From Leptodactylus fallax (Eukaryota; Chordata; Amphibia; Anura; Leptodactylidae), in NCBI GenBank assembly GCA_947044405.1, contig CAMRHE010000324.1:992001-1056000 (forward strand): a stretch of 64,000 nt of DNA, read 5' to 3'. The position numbers and the translations under genes were made by a program. Shown here piece after piece: positions 57,031 through 64,000 of the stretch; position 1 is the stretch's first letter; every line of letters starts with the position of its first letter. Under the pieces are notes generated by a model, which made no database searches, was not told the origin of the DNA, and saw only the letters and a program-made list of their open reading frames with translations.

Positions 57031-57235
57031 CAGTTACTCTAGGTTCACACCTGTGCCCGGTTTCTGTTCTGTTCTGTTACCTGCGGACCCCATAGACTAT
57101 AATGGGGTCCTCCAAGTTTCCGTTCGGTTTCTGCCCGTAAAATGCTGACAGAAAAGTTCTGCTTGCAGGACTTTTCTCTCCACATTTTTCAAGTGGAATG
57201 GGGAATCCAGGCACATGTGTGAACCTAGCCTTACT
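57031..57235. repeat. MITE with CTAGGTTCACAC ends
   Basis: The left 'actctaggttcacacctgtg' and right 'cacatgtgtgaacctagcct' are inverted over about 20 bases. The interior shares 'acctgcggaccccatagact' with 43945-44155. Confidence 0.8.
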
Positions 57236-58104
57236 GACCAGTAAAGATGTCATGTTCCTTATATTCTATGGAGTAATACCTCATTTATATAGTTTTTGTC
57301 ATGTTCTAATACCTTTATAAAAATACAAAACGTTGAAAAATGCAAAAAATTATTTTAGTCACCATAATCTGATACCTGTAATTTTTTCATGTTTCATGCA
57401 GTTGTCTAAGGCGTCTTTTTTAGCAGCAGTTTGTAGTTTTTATTTATACCATTTAAGGGAATAGCTGATGTTTTGGTCACTTGAAACAGTGAAAAAAATG
57501 CCAATTCTGATCTTTTTTACCGCTACAGTGTCTGCAGGGATTTACTTTTTTTAAATTTTTTTAATATTTTAAAAAACTTTTTAAACTTTTTACACATACT
57601 CCCACAGGGAGTATGTTCCATCGATGGCTACAGGCAAGCCTTAATACTTATTTTTCTATGACAGGCCCGGGAGCCCTCATAAGGCTCCTGGCTGTCATAG
57701 GCACCTTGACAGCTCCCGTGGTCGCGTCAGAGCAGTACCAGCAACATAACAATTGAGAAGGTGAGGGCTCAATCTATAGGGGGCTGGAGGGAGTTTTGGA
57801 GGGCTTCAGAAAAGACATACTAACGCCATTAAAAGTATTCCTTTGCTGCACAGTCTCCACAAGTCCACATGTTTACACTGCTCCGGCAATGTAATATATA
57901 CCTTCTTGCACTATGGCTCCTCTGTTCTGCGATTCTCCCTGTGAGCACTCAAGAAAACCAGTGCATGGTGGGAGATTAAGCCCCGGGGGCGAAGCTTACA
58001 GTAGATGCTAAAAGTCTCATGCATGCTGAAAGAAATGTCGCTAAAAGTCTCATGCATATTAATACTTACATACAATTACAATTAATATATATTAAGACTT
58101 TTTT
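57236..58104. other. RGS17 intron 3, one hairpin
   Basis: 57657-57699 is a hairpin: 'tatgacaggcccgggagcc' pairs with 'aggctcctggctgtcata'. The rest is unassigned. Confidence 0.45.
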
Positions 58105-58109
58105 CAGTG

Positions 58110-58470
58110 CTTGAGGCTAAGGTGCCATGTTGCAAGCCACAGCCAAAAAGCACAGTGGGAAAACCCGTGGCAGAAACACATTGCGGTTTTTCTCAACAGC
58201 GCTTTTCACAGCAAGGAAAACTTTGTAGACCTTCTGCATCAGTTATACCTATACAGAAAATGCCAGCGTTTCTGTAGACATGTTGCGAATTACAAAAATT
58301 CAATGGTTTTTGGAATCGCAGCATTTTCGCTGTGGATTATTTTCTGCAATGTGTGGATTGGATTAGCCAGAATCCCATCCACATTGCAGTTAATGTAAAA
58401 CGCTGCGGTTTTTGCAACTGTGTTTCCTCCTCGGCAAAATTGCGCCATTTACACTACGTGGGGCCTCGAC
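58110..58470 (+). repeat. MITE of the GGCCCCACGT family
   Basis: Starts 'gaggctaaggtgccatgttg' and ends 'cactacgtggggcctcg'. The interior order (scrambled Cys-like 'cagcgcttttcaca', 'cagttatacctata', 'gacatgttgcgaatta', 'aatcccatccacattgc') matches 58914-59272 and the complement of 47560-47900. Confidence 0.75.
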
Positions 58471-58913
58471 CTAAAAATGCCTTTTCAGGCATAAACGACA
58501 GGCGTCAACAATCTGTACAGGCATTATTGCGACCTCTGCATGTAAAAGAGACCTCCTGACTGGGAGGGGAGTGAAAAGCAGGGCACCCATTTCAACAATG
58601 TCCACAGGTGCAAAGAGGATTTGTGGACATAATTAGTTGTAATGGGTCAATCTTATTCACCTCTCTTTAAGGGGGAATTCTGTGTAGTTTCATACAATCC
58701 ATTGGAAAAAGATATAAACTACTCAGAACAGGATCAGGAACCCTCCTATACATCCATTGCAGGTGCATAGGTTGCCTCTATGGAACGTGCGTCCATCTGA
58801 GTTTGTGAACAGACTGAGAGAAATGCAATGATTTATTATGTGTACACCAGATTCTGTGATGCTCAGATACACAAGCCTACATAATTACAATAGATATCTT
58901 TGTAGGATTCATT

Positions 58914-59272
58914 TAGGCCAAGGCCCCACGTTGCATCCCGCAGCAAAAAAGCGCTGCGGGAAAAACCCCGTCAACAACGTATCGCGGTTCTTCCCACTGC
59001 GCTTTAGACAGAAAGTTCACAGAGGTTTCCTCTGCAGACTTTTTGCTTCAATTATACCTATGGGGAAACCGCCAGTGTTTCCATATGTATAATTGACATG
59101 CTGCGATTTATAAAAACGCGTCGGTTTTGGAAATAGCCGTATTTCCGAAGTGCAACTTTTACCACAAAGTGGGCATGGGATTTGCTCTGACTGTAAAACG
59201 CCGAGATTTTTTCCACTGCATTTCCACCGCGGGCAAATTGCGGTGTTTACGCCACGTGAGGCCAAGGCCTTA
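58914..59272 (+). repeat. MITE of the GGCCCCACGT family, next to exon 4
   Basis: The left end 'taggccaaggccccacgt' and right end 'acgtgaggccaaggcctta' are inverted. The interior is GC-richer than its surroundings, with many CpG. It ends 129 bases before the RGS17 exon that starts at 59402. Confidence 0.8.
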
Positions 59273-59401
59273 GGCAACTCTAATGTTGTAATACTATTGT
59301 TTTTTTTTTTTTTTATCATACAACCGTTTCTCTCTCTATAATCACTGCTAATGGATCAAAGTGAATACAAGGATATACTAATAAGACATTTTGACTTCCA
59401 G

Positions 59402-59636
59402 CCAAATTCCAACCACCGAAGAAATTCTATCTTGGTCTCACAATTTTGACAAGATGATGAGGAGTCCAGCAGGACGAAATCTCTTCAGAGAATTTTTACG
59501 CACAGAATACAGTGAAGAAAATCTACTTTTCTGGCTGGCATGTGAAGATTTAAAGAATGAACAAAACAAGAAACTTGTTGAAGAAAAAGCTAGGAATATA
59601 TATGAAGATTATATCTCCATACTTTCACCAAAAGAG
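59402..59636 (+). CDS. RGS17: RGS17 third coding exon (first part of RGS domain)
   Basis: 235 bp between an acceptor ending 'gacttccag' (59401) and a GTAAGC donor (59637). The first base completes Cys70; residues 71-148 follow, QIPTTEEILSW to SILSPKE. It covers the N-terminal helices of the RGS domain, with the family blocks SWSHNFDKMM, GRNLFREFLRTEYSEENLLFW (residues 94-114; contact loop SEEN) and YEDYISILSPKE. Compared with mammalian RGS17, the changes I can see are conservative (for example NEQNKKLVE). The frame open past the donor into the intron is not coding. The exon ends in phase 0. Confidence 0.95.
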
Positions 59637-60036
59637 GTAAGCCCTTCCTGTTGTTTAGTTATGTACTTTACAATCGATGAACGATAGAAAAATACAACTG
59701 TGATGCCAAAATGTTTCTGGATTGTAATGTACATTTCTGGTAAAACTTATTTTGTATTTAACCAAATAATAGCTAAAGCATATAGTTCAATATGTGCTAT
59801 CATTCACGAATGTGGTGAATAAATGGTCATAATAATATGCCACCTCATCGATCCATTGACAGTAAGAAGTGTAAATCTAGAATAATAAGGATGCAAAATG
59901 GCAGACACATTATATGACCCTTGGTGTTGGATAAAGATAGAAAAGAAAGGCCATGATATATGTTGAACTGGATTACTTTCAAGCAGTGTTCCCTTTAAGC
60001 TGGGCGCTTTGGAAAGGAAAGAGTTAAAACAGCATG
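59637..60036. other. RGS17 intron 4, nothing recognised
   Basis: No repeat or coding signal identified. Confidence 0.4.
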
Positions 60037-60044
60037 CTAACTAG

Positions 60045-60223
60045 CAAGTGTGTAGCTATAGAGGGTGCAGAAGTAGCAATTGCTTCCAGGCCCTGGATCC
60101 TCAGGGAGCCCAAAGGCCTCTCTACAACATAAGAAGACACCAGTATTATAGATAGCACATGGTAAGTGGGGGCCCTGTTACATATTTTGCATTGGGGCTC
60201 AGGGGCTTCAAGTTACGCCCCTG
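60045..60223. mobile_element. Short hAT-like non-autonomous element, 179 bp
   Basis: The right end 'caagttacgcccctg' is the complement of a CAGGGGCGTAACTTG-type end; the left end is mutated (caagtgtgtagctatag). The flanks ctaactag (60037-60044) and ttaactag (60224-60231) are an 8-bp target duplication with one mismatch. A second copy lies within 46574-46735. Confidence 0.75.
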
Positions 60224-60416
60224 TTAACTAGGTTAACAAGCCCAAAAGCAGGTTTACCTGTCTGCAAGGATTGGAATTTTTAACTCCATTATTCCCAAAG
60301 CACACAGTTTAGAGGGAACAGTGCTTTCAAATGCCAAAAAGCCTGCCATTAATTTAAAAGAATGTAGGACCTGGTATAAATGCTAAAACAATGCAGCAGT
60401 ATCAGAATTCATTTGC
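60224..60416. other. RGS17 intron 4, nothing recognised
   Basis: No repeat or coding signal. Confidence 0.35.
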
Positions 60417-60848
60417 AAAGGGGTGGTCCTGGATTTTCAGTAAATTGTCTAAGCACAGGAAATGTTATAAAATAAAAAAATTACCATAACTCACCCCTCA
60501 AATAATCCACTACTCCAGTGCCACTGCTCCAGTGGTCCCCAATAATCCTCCAGCGATGACATCATGTATATAATTACAACTGATCATTAGTCTCAGTGTT
60601 CATGTGCTGTAAACTGAGGCCAGTGATTGGCTGCAGTGATTCTATGAATAATGTACTTAACGTCACGGCAGCAGGATAGGCGGGGATCACAGAAGTATTA
60701 GCACTGGGACCATGGGAGATTTAACAGGTAAGTAATGAATATGTGTTTATTTTATATCCTTTTCTGGTCTTAGTTGTACTATAGTGCTGGCAGACCCATT
60801 GTTCCTAATCAAGTTCAATGTTTTTGCTTATCCTGGATAACCCCTTTA
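60417..60848. repeat. AAAGGGGTGGTCCTGG MITE
   Basis: 'aaaggggtggtcctgga' at the left and 'tatcctggataacccctt' at the right are inverted. About 430 bp, non-coding. Confidence 0.75.
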
Positions 60849-61234
60849 AGGGCAAATTATTATAAGAACAGGACCACTCTGTCTCTATGACAAATGGCAC
60901 ATAAAATCCGTTCATATCGATATAGAGATAAGCTTTATTCAGGAGGCTAGCCCTGCCTCCCGCCCACCTAACAACTGAGTGACAGCTTACTCTTTACTAA
61001 TGTGTATGGTAGGAAATAAGGATAGGTCATCAATATCTAGATCCCAGAAAACCCCTTTAGGCACTACTTAAACATGTAGCTATCCTCTCATCTACTCTGA
61101 CTACAGTCTTCCTGCTGAATATGTTCTGATTATAAATTATTTTACTTGCTCTACCAGACCTAGGATGCTGTGTATTGCTGACTTGTGAAATGCTCTGTAT
61201 AACCCTGATGCCTAAAGCATACACAACAGTAGAA
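60849..61234. other. RGS17 intron 4, fragment of another MITE
   Basis: 61014-61060 ('aaggataggtcatcaatatc', 'ccagaaaacccctttagg') is the right end of an AAAGGGGTT-family MITE. The rest is unassigned. Confidence 0.45.
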
Positions 61235-61576
61235 TTAAAGGGGTTATCCAGGGACTTGAAACTTCTTGATGCGGGTATTTGTTACAGCTGGAACTACTGG
61301 TTCTGGGCTGGTTTCGACTCCTTCCCCCAGGCTGCTCTACCTCCTCTCTCCTCTCCTGTTTGCACAGGTAGTTATCTGTGCTATGGGGGGACTGGCTTTC
61401 ATATAGTCAGTCAGCCTACATATCACAAGTAATTAGGTAATCAAGGAGGGAGTAGATGGACTGACCTGGGTGGTGGAGGCTGGTTCCAATCACGTGACTA
61501 GGAGAAAGAACCAGTCCAAAACCAGAAGTTCCAGCTGCAACGAACACACAGACCAGGTAAGTTAATTTCAAGTTCC
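61235..61576. repeat. Palindromic MITE, AAAGGGGTTATCCAGG left end
   Basis: The left 'ttatccagggacttgaaact' pairs with the right 'agttaatttcaagttcc', and inner blocks 'tacagctggaactactggtt' and 'aaccagaagttccagctgca' pair. The outer dozen bases of the right end are missing. Confidence 0.7.
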
Positions 61577-62399
61577 ATCATAGACATAGAAGATTAACAG
61601 ACCATATAGTTCATCTAGTCTAACATTAATGTTTGATCAGTTAGTGTTTGATCACCAGAATAGAATGGTAATCTTAGGTTATAGTAAATAGGAAATACCT
61701 AGACAGCCAAGTGAGTGATCAGACCCCAACAAATTTGTGGCCATAAATATTAATATAATGTGAAAGTCTATGACAGGAAAACAACTTTCAAGGCATTATC
61801 ACATGAAAAAGCATTTATCTGTCTACAACTTAGATATAATAAATGTTTGATTCCTAGCGTTCCAGCCACTGAAACAATCAGTGGTGACGAAAATGGGTTA
61901 CCCCTAATCTAACCCTAGAGCACATGTGATATCACTGCTCCATTTCACTTTCGGGGACCCCCTTCTTATGACCGCTGTGCATCCCAGTGGTTGGAGCCCC
62001 AGTAATCATTTGGTATAAGCTACAAATAACACCGACTGTTTCTATTTTAGACAGTTTTCATGAATTCTCCACTAGAGTACAGAATTTTTTGACCTAAATA
62101 AAATTGTGGCTGTCTTCATCCACCATTAGGCAAAGCTTGGCAGACGGATTTATTAAATCATGTAAAAGGAACAGTCTTCAGTAAACTCCATTGGTAATGA
62201 CTGCAGGCACCCAGACTTTTAATATTTTACTCCATAACTGTGTGTATGGAAGATGGGGTTCTTGTTGCATTTAGTGGAATACAATGGAATATCCAGGTGA
62301 GGAAAAGAGCTGGATGTGAAAATACTGTAACTGGTGTTCAAATACATTACATTGGAGAATGTACAGTATGTTTGTTATGCAAAGTGACTGCTTTTAGTA
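61577..62399. other. RGS17 intron 4, nothing recognised
   Basis: No repeat or coding signal identified. Confidence 0.35.
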
Positions 62400-62510
62400 G
62401 TACTGCTGTCAGTAAAGTTGCAGAGTGATCACAGCCTTGAATAACATCACAGTAAATGCGATCAAAGTAAAGCCGCAGAGTGATCCATTCCTTGAGTAAC
62501 ATATGTTTCA
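62400..62510 (+). repeat. Tandem duplication of about 55 bp
   Basis: 'agtaaagttgcagagtgatc' then 'ccttgaataacat' is followed by 'agtaaagccgcagagtgatc' then 'ccttgagtaacat'. Confidence 0.75.
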
Positions 62511-62578
62511 ATTTATTCATCAAGAAAGCTTTATACTTTGCACAAAGTAAATTGAATGAAGAGATCCTTGCATTGCCC

Positions 62579-62764
62579 TTAAAGGGCTCATCCGGCAATA
62601 TTGATGGCCTATCCTTAGGCCATTGAAATCTATGAAACAATGCTGCAATACCTACACTCACCACTACAGTTTTTCTATGGCGAGTGAGCAGTGCAGCTCA
62701 GATTATGTAAATGCTTAAGTATCTAAACATTGATAGGCCATCAATGTTAGATAACCCCTTTAAG
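62579..62764. repeat. AAAGGGCTCATCCGG MITE
   Basis: 'aaagggctcatcc' with 'ttgatggcctatcctt' at the left pairs with 'gataggccatcaatg' and 'gataaccccttta' at the right. Confidence 0.75.
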
Positions 62765-63258
62765 GTCCTGGCCACTTAATAGCCTTAAAGGGGTTTTTCA
62801 AGACTATGATATTGATTGCTGTGGCTACTTACACAGTGGCTGTACTTGGTAACACATCTCAGCCCAGTTCATTTCAATGGGACAAAGCTGCAGCATGGCT
62901 ATGTGATGAGCCAAAGTGATGTCACATCACAGAAACCAGATTTTAGCTTTCTTTTTCAGGTCAGGTCTGGAAATTAAAGAATGAAACTGATTTGTTTCTG
63001 TAAGCATGACTGTCACTTATGCAGGTGACTATAATGTGATTGTTTTACTTGTAGCTTGAATTGCGCATCCATCTTGAGCCTGGCAGCCTGGGTCTTATAT
63101 ATGATAATAAAAAACATTGTGCAAGCTGGTCATGTGACTGATGACCATCTGCGTAGAACCACATACATTTTACCTTTTTTCTTACAGTGTTAACTGTGTG
63201 TTCCTACCCATTACTTTTAATGGCAAACCCAGTGCCCTTAACTTGTCTGTATCCACAG
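62765..63258. other. End of RGS17 intron 4
   Basis: Starts with another 'aaaggggtttttcaagac' MITE end at 62788, then unassigned sequence up to the exon acceptor 'tgtctgtatccacag' (ending 63258). Confidence 0.5.
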
Positions 63259-63447
63259 GTCAGTCTTGACTCCAGAGTCCGGGAGGTGATCAACAGGAAT
63301 TTGTTAGACCCAACACCTCACATGTATGAAGATGCCCAACTTCAGATTTATACACTGATGCACAGGGACTCATTTCCAAGGTTTTTGAACTCACAACTAT
63401 TTAAGACTCTTCTTGAGAGTACTGAAGATTCTACCAATGACTCTTAG
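63259..63447 (+). CDS. RGS17: RGS17 last coding exon (end of RGS domain and C-terminus)
   Basis: From the acceptor 'gtatccacag' to the TAG at 63445-63447. It encodes residues 149-210: VSLDSRVREVINRN, HMYEDAQLQIYTLMHRDSFPR, FLNSQLFKTLLES and the acidic-polar tail EDSTNDS. The four exons together give 633 coding bases, 210 residues plus stop, the length of human RGS17. Ser150 in KEVSLDS stands where RGS4 has the Gα-contacting Asn128, a known mark of the RZ subfamily. The DAQLQIYTLMHRDSFPRF block is the C-terminal helix pair of the RGS fold. The reading frame visible upstream of 63259 is intron. Confidence 0.95.
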   Translation, partial: VSLDSRVREVINRNLLDPTPHMYEDAQLQIYTLMHRDSFPRFLNSQLFKTLLESTEDSTNDS

Positions 63448-64000
63448 TTGAAATCTTTGGACAAACTTATATGAGGGTTTTGTCTCAGAAGAACAAATAT
63501 GTAGTTTAATAACATCAGACACTGAGTTCCTGGAGAACTCTAGTTGTGCACTACTCAGGCTACTGTGAAGAATATACAAGAAAACTACTTTCTGTCTCCA
63601 TTTCCCCAAGGTCTTTCATGCTTGATTTTAAGAGGACAAAAAAAAACAACAACACTGGAATTGCCACGTTTGTTTTATACATAGTTCACTTGAGTGTAGG
63701 ACATAATGATCTATTTGATGGACTATGAAAATACAAATTGTTTTATCTCATTCTGCATGTGTACAAATAGACATTCTCCTTAACTCACACACACGTTGCA
63801 ATATATAGGCAATTACATTAAACATGTACTTAGCACTATTTTGTGTGGACCTCCGTCTAAAGCGGAAAGAGACCTTGGCTTGGTTTTCATTTTCCTACTT
63901 GACAGATGTGTATTGATGAGACTAATATAATATTAAATGTTACTATTTTCAGTGGTATAAGACAAGGGATATTGCAAAGCCAATACACAAGAAAGCTTAT
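63448..64000 (+). other. RGS17: RGS17 3' UTR (continues beyond the window)
   Basis: AT-rich non-coding sequence after the stop. Two ATTAAA words at 63817-63822 and 63932-63937 could serve as poly(A) signals, but no AATAAA was seen. The true end may lie outside the window. Confidence 0.6.

Noticed and set aside
60661..60740. Sequence with acceptor- and donor-like words that could be a cryptic exon
   Set aside because: It lies within a MITE and no RGS17 residues are missing between the flanking exons.
63187..63258. Possible extension of the last exon upstream to a Met at 63187
   Set aside because: An acceptor at 63258 joins in phase with the previous exon, and the upstream residues do not belong to RGS17.

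Overview
This window is intronic and exonic vertebrate DNA, most likely from a frog or toad. It holds one host gene, RGS17, on the + strand. Four exons were recognised by splicing them by eye: 36547-36684 (start codon at 36566), 45655-45744, 59402-59636 and 63259-63447 (stop codon). They join in phase (2, 2, 0) into a 210-residue RGS-family GTPase activator with the N-terminal cysteine string of the RZ subfamily. Sequence left of 36.5 kb is probably intron 1, and a 3' UTR starts at 63448 and runs off the window. No other host gene, tRNA or rRNA was recognised. The amphibian assignment is an inference from the near-human RGS17 protein and from the mix of Tc1, piggyBac, Penelope-like and short palindromic repeats.

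Nearly everything else is transposable elements and their debris. Tc1/mariner elements are the most numerous: an internally deleted copy (10653-11668, minus); an old mariner on the minus strand split by a hAT insertion (11677-13960); a fossil at 31143-31825; two sister copies at 36878-38480 (dead) and 50528-52125 (open 340-residue transposase with all three catalytic residues); a copy with in-frame stops at 39946-41244; and a rearranged copy at 48393-49342.

The most structured region is 20804-25131. It is a 5'-truncated Penelope-like retroelement with an inverted copy of its own 3' tail at its left end, a 13-bp target duplication, a GIY-YIG endonuclease reading frame and a candidate hammerhead ribozyme. 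A 2.7-kb piggyBac element is inserted in its left arm. A much older Penelope-like reverse transcriptase fragment lies at 15800-17390.

Two hAT-like non-autonomous elements (12524-13529 and 26919-29230) have 8-bp target duplications and each carries an internal minisatellite of about 30 bp. The two units are related to each other, and further degenerate arrays occur at several other places. Between these lie many MITEs, some ending in AAAGGGGTT and others in TAAGGCTAGGTTCAC or GGCCAAGGCCCCACGT, plus tRNA-type SINE fragments, a LINE 3' end and microsatellites.

RGS17 is the only gene with a cellular role. The two sister Tc1 copies lie in direct orientation on either side of its third exon.
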